The notes below the pieces were generated by a model. The model did not search any database and was not told the origin of the DNA. It saw only the letters and a list, made by a program, of their open reading frames with translations. Of a stretch of DNA of 64,000 nucleotides, positions 44,179 through 53,679 are shown in pieces; position 1 is the first letter of the stretch; every line of letters starts with the position of its first letter. The DNA lies in NCBI GenBank assembly GCA_903953895.1, contig CAJBLH010000246.1, forward strand, positions 27,390-91,389, read 5' to 3'. A program made the position numbers and the translations under genes. The stretch comes from an uncultured Desulfobacteraceae bacterium (lineage in GTDB: Bacteria; Desulfobacterota; Desulfobacteria; Desulfobacterales; Desulfatirhabdiaceae).

Positions 44179-45774
44179 ATGAAAAAACTGCCGATTGGAA
44201 TTCAAAGCTTCGAAAAGATCCGCAGCGATGATTATTATTACGTGGACAAAACCCGCCATGTTTACGATCTGGCCAACAGGGGCAATTATTATTTTCTGTC
44301 CCGCCCTCGTCGATTCGGCAAAAGTCTGTTCATAGACACCCTGAAGCAGGCATTTTCCAGAAAAAAAGAGTATTTCGGCGGTCTGTATCTCGAAGATCAC
44401 TGGGACTGGGAAGTGTGCTATCCCGTCATCAGCCTCAGCTTTGGAACGGGCGTGCTGGAGAGCCGCAGCGATCTGGATAACGCCATCTATTCCATGCTGC
44501 AGGAACAAACCGACCTGCATGAGCTGACCCTCGAAGAATCCGCTATTCCCTTTAAATTCCGTGAACTGATCATCAAACTTCATAATCGGCATCGACAAAA
44601 AGTTGTAATTCTCATCGATGAATACGACAAACCGCTTCTGGATAACATCGAAAATGCCGATATGGCCGCAGCGATGCGCAATGGTCTTAAGAATTTATAT
44701 TCGGTGATCAAGGATTGCGACCCGTATCTGAAATTTGTATTCCTCACCGGCATATCCAAATTCAGTAAGGTGAGTCTCTTCAGTGTGTTGAACAATCTTC
44801 AGGATATCTCGCTGGATTCACGGTACGCTACGATATGCGGCTATACCCAGGACGAACTGATATCGGTATTCGCCGATCAGCTCGAGAATGTCGATATCGG
44901 CAAGGTAAAGCAATGGTATGACGGATATCATTTTCTGGGAGAAAACGTTTATAATCCATTTGATATCCTGCTGTTTCTGGACAACCGGGAGTTCCGCAAC
45001 TACTGGTTTGAAACCGGCACGCCCACGTTTTTGATGAAGCTCATTCAAGAAAGACAGTATTCCGCACTGGATATCGAGTCGATTCAGGCATCCGAAGCCG
45101 TCATCGGCAGTTTCGATTTAGATATGATCGAGATAGAAACGCTTTTGTTTCAAACCGGATACCTGACCATCAAAGATCATGAAATCATCCTGGACAACAC
45201 CGTATATCGTCTCGGCTATCCCAATACAGAAGTGAAAGTCAGTTTCACGGCATACCTGCTGAACTATTTGACCCACTCCCGAAAAGACAGCGAACGAAAC
45301 AAGTATGCGCTGTACCAGGCGTTATTGCTGCCGGATTTCGAAAAAATCCGCACCGTGTTTCATGCATTTTTCGCATCCATCCCCCACGACTGGTACCGCA
45401 AAAACGAAATCGCCAGATACGAAGGCTATTACGCCTCGATATTTTACTGCTATTTCACGGCACTGGGGCTGGATGTCACGGCAGAAGACGCCACCAGTCA
45501 TGGCCGGATCGATCTGACAGTCAAACTCAAACGGCGGATATTCATTCTGGAGTTCAAGGTGGTGGGTCTCGACACCGGAAAAAACAGTGCTTTGGAGCAG
45601 ATCAAGACAAAGGGCTATCACGAAAAATACCGGGCCGATGCCGATGAGATATTTATGATCGGGGTGGAATTCGATCGCACGGAACGCAATATCGTGCGGT
45701 TTGAATACGAAACCGTCCCTCTTTTTTCCTCGACAAAATCGATCTCTTGCCGGTTCTCCGGGCTCCATAAATAA
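44179..45774 (+). CDS. AAA-ATPase with C-terminal PD-(D/E)XK nuclease-like domain (copy 1)
   Basis: From ATG 44179 (GGGAG 6 nt upstream) the 531-residue protein opens MKKLPIGIQSFEKIRSDDYY. It has an unusual Walker A (RPRRFGKS, 42-49), Walker B with sensor (VVILIDEYDKPLLDN), FVFLTGISKFSKVSLFSVLN, a helical middle and a C-terminal PD-(D/E)XK-like core (GRIDLTVKLKRRIFILEFKV). This is the AAA-ATPase_like/DUF1703 family, found in many copies in some anaerobes; the function is unproven. The natural end is near FEYETV; the last 20 or so codons (PLFSSTKSISCRFSGLHK) read into an inserted ATPase fragment on the other strand. Its closest relative is the gene at 51807. Confidence 0.85.
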   Translation: MKKLPIGIQSFEKIRSDDYYYVDKTRHVYDLANRGNYYFLSRPRRFGKSLFIDTLKQAFSRKKEYFGGLYLEDHWDWEVCYPVISLSFGTGVLESRSDLDNAIYSMLQEQTDLHELTLEESAIPFKFRELIIKLHNRHRQKVVILIDEYDKPLLDNIENADMAAAMRNGLKNLYSVIKDCDPYLKFVFLTGISKFSKVSLFSVLNNLQDISLDSRYATICGYTQDELISVFADQLENVDIGKVKQWYDGYHFLGENVYNPFDILLFLDNREFRNYWFETGTPTFLMKLIQERQYSALDIESIQASEAVIGSFDLDMIEIETLLFQTGYLTIKDHEIILDNTVYRLGYPNTEVKVSFTAYLLNYLTHSRKDSERNKYALYQALLLPDFEKIRTVFHAFFASIPHDWYRKNEIARYEGYYASIFYCYFTALGLDVTAEDATSHGRIDLTVKLKRRIFILEFKVVGLDTGKNSALEQIKTKGYHEKYRADADEIFMIGVEFDRTERNIVRFEYETVPLFSSTKSISCRFSGLHK

Positions 45775-45838
45775 CAACCACTTTGCCGGGAGTCAGGGCC
45801 GTCCTGAGTGTATCCAGTTGTTTCTGATGTATGTACAT
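45737..45838 (-). pseudogene. N-terminal fragment of a second ATPase (Walker A region)
   Basis: The minus strand from ATG 45838 reads MYIHQKQLDTLRTALTPGKV then VVIYGARRTGKRSI, the start and Walker A of a DUF4143-type ATPase, and then runs into the antisense of the preceding gene. Only about 34 codons survive. It is one of several ATPase fragments in this rearranged zone. 45840-45940 holds nothing recognisable. Confidence 0.6.
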
Positions 45839-45943
45839 ATCAACTCCGTCAATCAACAGACGGAATTATACATAATTCAGTCAATTGATCAACGGAATTT
45901 CGATCTTTAAAGAATTTGATCAGGGTTTCATGTTTCGGCAGCG

Positions 45944-46362
45944 ATGTTGGATATGCCAATTGCATCCGGAAAAGCCGATGATTATTTCAAAAATGCATTT
46001 GAATTAACGAAAGAAATCGGCGATAAACGACATCTGGGAATGGTAACCTGGGCTTGGCCGGGTTCATGTACCAACGCCGGAGAAACAGTGAGAACCTGGA
46101 TCCTGAGGATATTCATGAAATCATGGATGGCTGCTTTAAAATCCTGATGGATGAAATCCACCAACGCGAAGGCACCATCAACCGGTTCACCGGAGATGGG
46201 GTCATGACCCTTTTCGGCGCCCCCCTGGCCCATGAAGACCATGCGCAGAGAGCTTGCCATGCTGCCCATTGCCATTCAATCCCGGATGGCGGAATACGGA
46301 AAGCAATGCCCAGCCGGGGAGCATTTTGGCAACAGACCAGATTTATCGCCAGACAAAGGAGT
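45944..46362 (+). pseudogene. Scrambled fragments of a class III adenylate/guanylate cyclase (set 1)
   Basis: Three pieces of one family lie in different frames. First comes a TPR tail (ASGKADDYFKNAFELTKEIG). Next is the catalytic core LDPEDIHEIMDGCFKILMDE, GTINRFTGDGVMTLFGAPLA, HEDHAQRACHAA. Last is the post-catalytic segment (ILATDQIYRQTKEFIHAFP, in another frame near 46321-46375). In the intact family the cyclase domain is N-terminal and TPRs C-terminal, so the order here is permuted and frames are broken. The right end runs into the PIN toxin gene. Confidence 0.65.
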
Positions 46363-46776
46363 TTATTCATGCCTTTCCATAAATATCTTTAAAAATTCTG
46401 ATGGAGAAACGATAAGGGTATCAACAAGTTGTTGTGCATCTTGGAAATCGTTATCACCAGTGACCAAAACATCAGCGTTTGTAAATCGGGCACATGATAA
46501 GAATTTCGAATCTTTCAAATCTCTTTGGAAATCTATCGTTATGTTCGGCTCACAAAGAGTAATGGATTCATATAATAATTCAGTCCATTGCTGTATGAAT
46601 TCCGCCGTAAAATTGAATTTTTTTCGATGCAATACGCCTCGATATTCGTCCATGATTGCGGGCGATGCCATCCATCTCCAATCATATTGAGCGATGATCC
46701 ACAGAATAACAGCTTCAGGTTTGGAGTTTCTCAACATTGCGGAAATCAGAATGTTTGTGTCAATCAAGACTTTCAT
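46363..46776 (-). CDS. PIN-domain toxin of a type II toxin-antitoxin pair
   Basis: This 137-residue PIN protein opens MKVLIDTNILISAMLRNSKP (D6 at the metal site). It has a conserved acidic helix (SPAIMDEYRGVLHRKKFN) and the C-terminal block DLKDSKFLSCARFTNADVLV, TGDNDFQDAQ. PIN toxins are Mg2+-dependent RNases. It overlaps the antitoxin gene by 4 bp (ATGA), the usual order antitoxin then toxin. This intact pair sits between two sets of cyclase fragments, consistent with a mobile or insertion-prone spot. Confidence 0.88.
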   Translation of the reverse strand: MKVLIDTNILISAMLRNSKPEAVILWIIAQYDWRWMASPAIMDEYRGVLHRKKFNFTAEFIQQWTELLYESITLCEPNITIDFQRDLKDSKFLSCARFTNADVLVTGDNDFQDAQQLVDTLIVSPSEFLKIFMERHE

Positions 46777-47039
46777 GCGCCTTTACGGTAGGCATCAATT
46801 TCAGCGGCAATGTCCGCTTCGGTAATTTCCATTGCTTGTGGCAAGGTTTTCGTTTCTTTAAGCAAGGAACGCCATTTTTGAATTCTTTGTTGGCGTTGAA
46901 CGGAATCATCTTGTGTACCTGGTAAAATCATAATGAATTTGGCGCGGCGGCCAAACCAGGGCCGACAGGAAGATGGTAGTCTCGCATTGACGACAAGTCC
47001 GTCCGGGGTAATGTCTGCTTCAATTTCAAGGGTTTTCAT
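46773..47039 (-). CDS. Antitoxin partner of the PIN toxin
   Basis: From ATG 47039 (AGGAACTT just upstream; a frame to 47084 lacks a site) the 88-residue protein reads MKTLEIEADITPDGLVVNAR, LPSSCRPWFGRRAKFIMILP and a C-terminal helical region (QQRIQKWRSLLKETKTLPQA, ITEADIAAEIDAYRKGA). Short proteins with a beta N-terminus and a charged helical tail are common antitoxins of PIN toxins. Assignment rests mainly on the 4-bp overlap with the toxin gene and on size. Confidence 0.75.
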   Translation of the reverse strand: MKTLEIEADITPDGLVVNARLPSSCRPWFGRRAKFIMILPGTQDDSVQRQQRIQKWRSLLKETKTLPQAMEITEADIAAEIDAYRKGA

Positions 47040-47208
47040 AAGTTCCTGTTCTTCATGATTTTTGTATTCGATACAATTTGACATATCTCACTTTCGGTTT
47101 CATCGAGCGGAAAAGTATACCCATTGAATATAATATGGATAGGCACTTATCAAGAAATTTTAATTGCAGTGATCATCGCACATTGAATCTGTCCTTGGAG
47201 AAACAGTC

Positions 47209-48225
47209 ATGTTCACCGATGTGGAGGGATTTACATCGCTTTCGGAGAAGCTGGATCCCGAGGATATTCATGAGATATTACAGGAAGCATCCGTCATCGG
47301 CCGGGATTTTTTTTACGAAATATTAAAAAGGATATCGGAGATTAAAGAGCGCATCGACGGTGAGCTTACCCAACTGGAGCGGCTCGATTTGATCCGCACC
47401 CGCATCGATTATGGTTAAAAACATCGGCTTTCTGATAAAACACGTTCCCTTCGCAGCCAAAAAAGCCGAAGCGCATTTCAACAAGGCAATTGAATTAATG
47501 AATGAAATCGGCGCTAAAGGGCTTATTGGACCGGCTTATCTGAGCCTTGCAAAGTTCTATATAGCGACCAAAAGATCGGAACAAGTCAAGGAAATCACCT
47601 GCCGTATCTTTGGCGAGGTATCCAGAATCGTGGCCGGTTACGACGGGTTCATCGAAAAATACGCCGGTGATGCCGTCATGGCCATATTCGGTGTTCCCAA
47701 CGCTCATGAAGATGATCCCGTCCGGGCCGTCAAGGCCGCCCGAGAAATCCACCAGGCGGTCGATGCCATCAAGCCCGGATGTCGAAAAGAAGATCGGCTG
47801 CCCCATTCCCATGCACAGCGGTGTTAACACCGGCCAGGTAGTAACCGGCGAAGTGGATATGGAATAGAGGTGCCCACGGGGTTGAGGGAGACACCGTCAA
47901 CCTGGCGGCCCGCCTGAGCGCTCTGGCAAAACCGGGACAGATACTGATCGACGGCGGCACCTGCCGGCAGATGAAAGGGTATTTCGCCTGCGAATTTGTG
48001 GAGACAACCACCGTCAAGGGAAGAAGCGAGCCGGTGCAGGTGAACAGTGTCGTTTCGGAACGGGATAAACCGGTCGCCATCCGCAGGCTTTCGGGCGTTC
48101 GTGCGGAGCTGATCGGCAGAGATGCTGAAATGGCCGAACTGCGCGAAGCGGTGGAGAATCTGAGACGGGGAAGGGGCAGTATCTTTTCGATCTGCGCCGC
48201 CGCAGGGCCCCATTACATTTTTATG
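47209..48225 (+). pseudogene. Scrambled fragments of class III cyclase/AAA/TPR proteins (set 2)
   Basis: Successive pieces: MFTDVEGFTSLSEKLDPEDI (cyclase start) fused to QEASVIGRDFFYEILKRISE (AAA/TPR region); a TPR tail (AEAHFNKAIELMNEIGAKGL); a cyclase core (VAGYDGFIEKYAGDAVMAIF, GVPNAHEDDPVRAVKAAREI); a frameshift near 47780 into IPMHSGVNTGQVVTGEVDME; and another near 47865 into GDTVNLAARLSALAKPGQIL through ELIGRDAEMAELREAVENLR. Homology ends before the AAA Walker A. At least two different gene copies must have contributed. None is translatable as a whole. Confidence 0.75.
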
Positions 48226-48319
48226 CTCCACACAACGATACCGCTTGAACAGTAGCTTGATAAATGGCATTTATGATGTACAATTACAATGTAAAATATC
48301 ATTGGAGATGTCATAAAGC

Positions 48320-48481
48320 ATGAATGCCGAACAACCCCACTACATCCCGAGACTATTGACCCCTCCCGATCGATCTTTCTTTTTATTCGGACCCCGCGGA
48401 ACCGGCAAGAGCACCCTGCTTCGACAGATTCTCCCGGAGGCGCTTTACCTGGACCTTCTCGATGCTTCCCTGTATCTGTAA
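48320..48481 (+). pseudogene. N-terminal stub of a DUF4143-type ATPase
   Basis: The 53-codon frame reads MNAEQPHYIPRLLTPPDRSF, FLFGPRGTGKSTLLRQILPE and ALYLDLLDASLYL before a stop. This is the start, Walker A and first strand of AAA ATPases with a C-terminal DUF4143 domain (usually 380-420 residues). Everything after LDASLY is missing; the Dna2-like gene begins 43 bp on. The preceding stretch 48230-48319 is AT-rich and empty. Confidence 0.75.
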
Positions 48482-48524
48482 AGGCGCTTCATGCCGGAGA
48501 GATTTTCTAAAATAAAAGGAATAA

Positions 48525-51500
48525 ATGAACCCCGCATTGAATTATCATAACGATCCGACTGATGTGCAAATCACCGTCGAATCCTCACTAACCATCGATT
48601 CCGGCAGAAAACCGGCCGGCGCGGACGCCGGTCCAGCACATAACCCCATCGATAGCTTCAATCCAGTTGTCTCCGCCACGCTGACAGCCTGCACCATGGA
48701 TGACACAGGCATTTGGCACATGACATTGGCATTCGTGGAAAACGGCCTGAAACGATCTGGCTGTCTCCGGGTTCCCGCTTATCTTGCCGACAGTGCCCGT
48801 GCGGCATCGGATATCCTTCATGCCGTCTCTTCCTGTGAAAAATCACCGGATATCGGCATCAATCTCCTGAATGTTCACGATGCTTCGGGGCAATTCCGAT
48901 TTCCCGACGATTTGAAGGACGCCGGCGACCGGTATCCGCTGATCGTGGTGCAACCGAACTATCTGGTCAACGTCACGGCACTGACACAATTCGATTACTG
49001 CCCGCGCAACTACCTGATGGACCGCTATTCTTTTCCTGAGACCCACCAGGCCCTCCTGCGCGGGGCCCTCGTTCACAGCGTGTTCGATTTCATGCTCCGA
49101 CATCCCGGCGAACGGCAGGGATTGATCGAACACTGTCACAGGGAATTGGACCGCCAGTTACCCGCACTGACCATGCAGAACCTCTCCGCAGAAGCGCATT
49201 ACCAGGATGCACGGGATCATCTGAATGCATTGGCGCAGGGCGCCTGCAAAACCCTGAACGGGGCATCGTTTCAAGATATGTATGTCGAACGATATGTGAT
49301 CAATCCCGATCTGGGCCTGAAAGGGAAAATCGATGCATTGGTCAGGAAAACAAACGGCGCGTGGCAGGCGATCGAACTGAAAACCGGCAAGTCATGGGGC
49401 GCCAAAGTCAATACCGGACATGCCTTCCAGGTTGGCGCCTATCATCTGCTGCTGACCCAGCTCGGCATCGGACCGTTAGACCCGCCGTGCGTGGTTTACA
49501 CCGGCAATCAGGTGAAACTGATGCGGGATGGGGGGCAGCCGCTGCCTGCCGATACGATGATCAAATCCCTGCCGTTCAAGGCTGAAACGGCCATCCAGAT
49601 GATGAATTTGCGCAACGAGCTGGTACGCATCGACTTTACAGGAGCCCTTGATTTCAATACCAATCAAAACAAATGCAAGGCCTGTGTTCGGCTGGGCAAG
49701 GCATCGTATTGCATCCGTCTTCACACACTCGGACTGACCGGAGGCACGTTGCCGTCGGCACATTTAAAACCCATCATCGCCGAAACGTTTATCGAAGAAA
49801 AGCACATCGAAGCCTTCCGCGTAATGAATCACGCACTGCTGGAGGAATATCGGGCCATCCGCCTTCAACAAGGCAGGCTGCTTCAGGACGGTACGGAAAT
49901 CCGCATCGCCCAGGGCGTCTGCCTTCCGGTGGCACGTTCCGGTTCCATGGCGCAGGAAGGCCTGCTTGAACTGCGATTCCCCCAGGAAAACAATTCCGAA
50001 CTCCGGGAAGGCGATCCCTGTTTTCTGAGTGATGCGGCAGGGCCTGTGTGGGGGTGCTGCATGGAAGTTTTCATCAGCAGCATCGGCAAAACCCAGGCAG
50101 TTGTCACCTTGCCCCAGGATATCGAAACATTGTGGTTTGAACCGGCTTACCTCGATGCCCATACGCCGGAAGCCGCCTTTTCGCGGAATTTTGCCGCAAT
50201 TTTCTCACTGTGGGCCTGTCCTGAAACCTCCGGGAAAACCCTGGGGGCGATTCGGAGATTTCTGGCCGGCGAGCCAAGACCTTTCAGACCCAATCAACCG
50301 GTTCCGTATGATGCGGTGGATATTGATCCCCCGCCTTTATCGATGCAACGCCGCGCCGTCGAAATGGCATTGGGGCTTCAAGACATCCTGCTCATTCAAG
50401 GCCCGCCCGGAACCGGCAAAACCTACACATTATCGCTCATCGTCAAAGCCCTTGCCGCAACGGGCAGCCGCATCGCCATCGCAACATACACCCACCGGGC
50501 AGCAGATGAGGTGCTGACCAAGTTGTCATCCATCGCACCCGAAGTCGAGATCAGAAAACTGGGCCGTGTAGAAAATGTATCCTCCCGGCATGCCGAGAAG
50601 TGTCTCGAACAGATTCTCGATCGTTCAGACACGGATTTCACCCGATCCGCCCCCAAAGAGATGTTGTCGGATCTGGCTTCCCGTCAGGCGGAGTTGAAAA
50701 CCATGCTGCATCACCGATGCGTGTATATCGGTACAACCCATGCATGGCTTTCCGGGCAGTACGACACCCTGCCGGGGTTGATGACTTCCGATGATTCAAC
50801 GCTTTTTGATGTCGTCATTGTGGACGAGGCGTCTCAGATCATCACCCCCAACATCATGGGCGTGTTGAGGCTTGCCCATCGGTGGATTCTGGTAGGTGAC
50901 CACAAACAGCTTCCCCCTGTGGTTGCAGGTGAAGCGTCTGCAAGTCTCGAAAAAACGCTTTTTGAACGTATCGCCGAAGATACATCCGTGCAGGAAAATA
51001 TTTTGGTTCGACTCGATACGCAACACCGCATGCCGGCAGTGCTGTCCGATTTTATCGGAGTTACATTCTATGGCGGCAACCTGCGCACCACCGATGGGTG
51101 CTCCCTGCGCGAATGTCCTGTCATGATCGATCACCCGTTGATGGAACAAAATGGCTGTATCGGATTGGTGCACATCGAACCGTCTGCTGCGGATGCCTCC
51201 TTGAAGCAGTCCTCCGAAGAATCCCTTTGGATTGCGGAGATGATCCAGACCCTGATCGATGGCGGCTGGCCGTTGAGATATGCCGACGGAAAGCCCACCA
51301 TCGGCATCATCGCGCCTTACCGGGCCCAGGTGGCGCTGCTGAGACGCACCCTGGAACAGCGCTTCGAGGGGCGGGTGGAATCGGCGTTCTGGAATCAGAT
51401 TGTCGATACGGTCGATCGTTTTCAGGGGGATGAGCGGGACATCATGATGCTATCGCTTTGCATGCATCCGGGCAGCGATACGATTCCCCGGATCTATCAG

Positions 51501-51656
51501 GATGAACGCCGCATCAACGTGGCTTTGTCTCGTGCCAGAATGAAGCTGTGGATCATCGGATGCATCGAGGAGATGCAGCGCGTCCCGGTGTTCAAGGCGC
51601 TTAAAGAACATACGGAAACGCGGAATGGATTACCGGCGAAATGCGGTTTTTGTTGA
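48525..51656 (+). CDS. Dna2-like nuclease-helicase (Fe-S PD-(D/E)XK nuclease fused to SF1 helicase)
   Basis: The 1043-residue protein has two halves. The N-terminal nuclease shows FDYCPRNYLMDR (C159), H184, GKIDALV (D270), AIELKTGK (E284, K286) and C384-x2-C387-x8-C396, the RecB motifs and four Fe-S cysteines typical of Dna2, Cas4 and AddB. The C-terminal superfamily 1B helicase shows GPPGTGKTYT (625-634), VIVDEASQ (DEAS 766-769), VGDHKQLPPVV, DTQHRMP, VDTVDRFQGDERDIMM and RRINVALSRAR. It should unwind and cut single-stranded DNA flaps or ends, in repair or in defence against foreign DNA. AAAAGGAATAA precedes the ATG. It stands alone between ATPase fragments and the second AAA-ATPase. Confidence 0.92.
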   Translation: MNPALNYHNDPTDVQITVESSLTIDSGRKPAGADAGPAHNPIDSFNPVVSATLTACTMDDTGIWHMTLAFVENGLKRSGCLRVPAYLADSARAASDILHAVSSCEKSPDIGINLLNVHDASGQFRFPDDLKDAGDRYPLIVVQPNYLVNVTALTQFDYCPRNYLMDRYSFPETHQALLRGALVHSVFDFMLRHPGERQGLIEHCHRELDRQLPALTMQNLSAEAHYQDARDHLNALAQGACKTLNGASFQDMYVERYVINPDLGLKGKIDALVRKTNGAWQAIELKTGKSWGAKVNTGHAFQVGAYHLLLTQLGIGPLDPPCVVYTGNQVKLMRDGGQPLPADTMIKSLPFKAETAIQMMNLRNELVRIDFTGALDFNTNQNKCKACVRLGKASYCIRLHTLGLTGGTLPSAHLKPIIAETFIEEKHIEAFRVMNHALLEEYRAIRLQQGRLLQDGTEIRIAQGVCLPVARSGSMAQEGLLELRFPQENNSELREGDPCFLSDAAGPVWGCCMEVFISSIGKTQAVVTLPQDIETLWFEPAYLDAHTPEAAFSRNFAAIFSLWACPETSGKTLGAIRRFLAGEPRPFRPNQPVPYDAVDIDPPPLSMQRRAVEMALGLQDILLIQGPPGTGKTYTLSLIVKALAATGSRIAIATYTHRAADEVLTKLSSIAPEVEIRKLGRVENVSSRHAEKCLEQILDRSDTDFTRSAPKEMLSDLASRQAELKTMLHHRCVYIGTTHAWLSGQYDTLPGLMTSDDSTLFDVVIVDEASQIITPNIMGVLRLAHRWILVGDHKQLPPVVAGEASASLEKTLFERIAEDTSVQENILVRLDTQHRMPAVLSDFIGVTFYGGNLRTTDGCSLRECPVMIDHPLMEQNGCIGLVHIEPSAADASLKQSSEESLWIAEMIQTLIDGGWPLRYADGKPTIGIIAPYRAQVALLRRTLEQRFEGRVESAFWNQIVDTVDRFQGDERDIMMLSLCMHPGSDTIPRIYQDERRINVALSRARMKLWIIGCIEEMQRVPVFKALKEHTETRNGLPAKCGFC

Positions 51657-51806
51657 TCATGAATGAAAGTTGGGTAGAATGATTCATTTCCGAAGCAACC
51701 TGTTCGGAACAGTTTTTGGCCCAATAACTGCTTTTTCGACGGCAATAAGAAGCGCTTTGCAAGAAATCGATGATTCCGCGATCCGTTTTTCGCGATGGGA
51801 GCCACC

Positions 51807-53423
51807 ATGAAAAAACTGCCTATTGGAATTCAAAGCTTCGAGATCATGCGATCCGATGCGTATTATTACGTGGACAAGACACCGCTCATCAAAAAGCTGG
51901 TGGATCAGGGCCGGTATTTTTTTCTGTCCCGCCCCCGTCGATTCGGCAAAAGTCTGTTCATAGACACCCTGAAGCATGCATTTTCCGGAAAAAAAGAGTA
52001 TTTCAGCGGGCTGTACCTCGAAGATCATTGGGACTGGGATGTGTGTTATCCCGTCATCAGCCTCAGCTTCGGAACCGGTGTTGTCAACAATTCCGATCAC
52101 TTGGAAACCATCATCGTTTCGTTGATGGATGAAGTCGCCCGTCGTTACGGAATCAAGATCGAAGGAGAATTGTCGAGCTTGAGATTCCGCGAACTGATCA
52201 TCAAACTGCATGATCAGCATCGGAAAAAAGTGGTGATTCTGATTGATGAATACGACAAGCCGATTCTGGATAACATCGAAAATTCAGATATTGCCAGGAA
52301 CATGCGTGAATGTCTGAAGAATTTCTATTCAGTGATCAAGGATTGTGACCCGTATCTGAAATTTGTATTCCTCACCGGCATATCCAAATTCAGTAAGGTG
52401 AGCCTCTTCAGTGTGTTGAACAATCTTCAGGATATCACGCTGGATTCCCGGTATGCGGCAATCTGTGGCTATACCCATGATGAACTGATTTCTGTCTTTG
52501 CCAATCAACTTGAGAATGTCGATATCGGCAAGATAAAGCACTGGTATAACGGATATAATTTTCTGGGAGAAAATGTCTATAATCCATTCGATATCCTGCT
52601 GTTTCTGGATAACCGGGAATTTCGCAACTACTGGTTTGAAACCGGCACGCCGACATTTTTGATAAAGCTCATTCAGGAGAAACAATATCCGGTTCCCAAA
52701 ATCGAACGGGCTATTGCCACCGATCAACTGCTGGGAAGCTTCGACATTCACCATATCGAGGTGGAAACCTTATTGTTTCAAACTGGTTATCTGACCATCG
52801 GCAGTATCAGAACGGTTTTGGATAGCAATGTCTATACCCTGGTCTATCCCAATTTCGAAGTCAAACGCAGCCTGACAGATTTCATTCTGGGATATTTGAC
52901 CCGCAATATGCCGGCCAAAGAGGAAAACAAGCTCTCCCTGCTGGATATTCTGTTGACGCCGGATATGGATCGGCTGCGAGATCTGTTTCACAGTTTTTTT
53001 GCGTCCATCCCCCACGACTGGTACCGCAAAAACGAAATCGCCAGATACGAAGGCTATTACGCCTCGGTTTTTTACTGCTATTTCACGGCACTGGGGCTGG
53101 ATGTCACGGCAGAAGACGCCACCAATCACGGAAGGATCGATCTGACGGTCAAGCTCGAACGGCGGATATTCATTCTGGAGTTCAAGGTGGTAAATCTTGA
53201 CACCGGAAAAACCAGTGCTTTGGAACAGATCAAGACAAAGGGCTATCACGAAAAATACCGGGCTGATGCCGATGAGATATTTCTGATCGGGGTGGAATTC
53301 GATTGCAAGGAACGCAATATCATACGGTTTGAATACGAAACGATTTGTACGGGGTCGGACAAATGTGGCACTGGTTCAGAGGAGGTTACCATTTCAGAGA
53401 AGAAGCATAGATGCAGTATCTGA
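51807..53423 (+). CDS. AAA-ATPase with C-terminal PD-(D/E)XK nuclease-like domain (copy 2)
   Basis: From ATG 51807 (GGGAG upstream) the 538-residue protein has the same plan as the gene at 44179: MKKLPIGIQSFEIMRSDAYY, Walker A RPRRFGKS, VVILIDEYDKPILDN, FLTGISKFSKVSLFSVLNNL, and the nuclease-like GRIDLTVKLERRIFILEFKV. Identity with copy 1 is patchy: long blocks are almost identical in DNA (for example 52321-52436 against 44697-44812), while the stretch 52680-52980 differs strongly, a mosaic suggesting gene conversion. The last 25 or so codons (CTGSDKCGTGSEEVTISEKK) are probably non-native. 53424-53541 contains no gene I can identify. Confidence 0.86.
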   Translation: MKKLPIGIQSFEIMRSDAYYYVDKTPLIKKLVDQGRYFFLSRPRRFGKSLFIDTLKHAFSGKKEYFSGLYLEDHWDWDVCYPVISLSFGTGVVNNSDHLETIIVSLMDEVARRYGIKIEGELSSLRFRELIIKLHDQHRKKVVILIDEYDKPILDNIENSDIARNMRECLKNFYSVIKDCDPYLKFVFLTGISKFSKVSLFSVLNNLQDITLDSRYAAICGYTHDELISVFANQLENVDIGKIKHWYNGYNFLGENVYNPFDILLFLDNREFRNYWFETGTPTFLIKLIQEKQYPVPKIERAIATDQLLGSFDIHHIEVETLLFQTGYLTIGSIRTVLDSNVYTLVYPNFEVKRSLTDFILGYLTRNMPAKEENKLSLLDILLTPDMDRLRDLFHSFFASIPHDWYRKNEIARYEGYYASVFYCYFTALGLDVTAEDATNHGRIDLTVKLERRIFILEFKVVNLDTGKTSALEQIKTKGYHEKYRADADEIFLIGVEFDCKERNIIRFEYETICTGSDKCGTGSEEVTISEKKHRCSI

Positions 53424-53541
53424 ACATATTCTCGGCGAAATATATGCTCAAACCGCCACTGAGGACTGCGAAGCTTAGCCCTATCTTGAACAGGCCAATG
53501 AATTGTTGGCGTCTTTGCCATGAAAATGCTACAGTTTAACC

Positions 53542-53652
53542 ATGAAAAAATGGCTATTGGAATTTAGAGCTTCGAAATCCTGCGATCCGATGCATATTAT
53601 TATGTGAACAAGACACCGCTCATCAAAAAACTGTTGGATCAGGGCCGATATT
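53542..53652 (+). pseudogene. N-terminal remnant of a third AAA-ATPase (same family)
   Basis: ATGAAAAAATGGCTATTGG, then AATTTAGAGCTTCG, is the start of the AAA-ATPase_like gene with a small deletion and a stop (TAG for CAA). It continues SFEILRSDAYYYVNKTPLIK, KLLDQGRYS and breaks off 28 bp before lutC. The identical stretch appears in the scar at 43713, so this remnant was duplicated together with lutC. Confidence 0.8.
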
Positions 53653-53679
53653 CGAGAGGCTCTTGTAAACGGAGACCAT

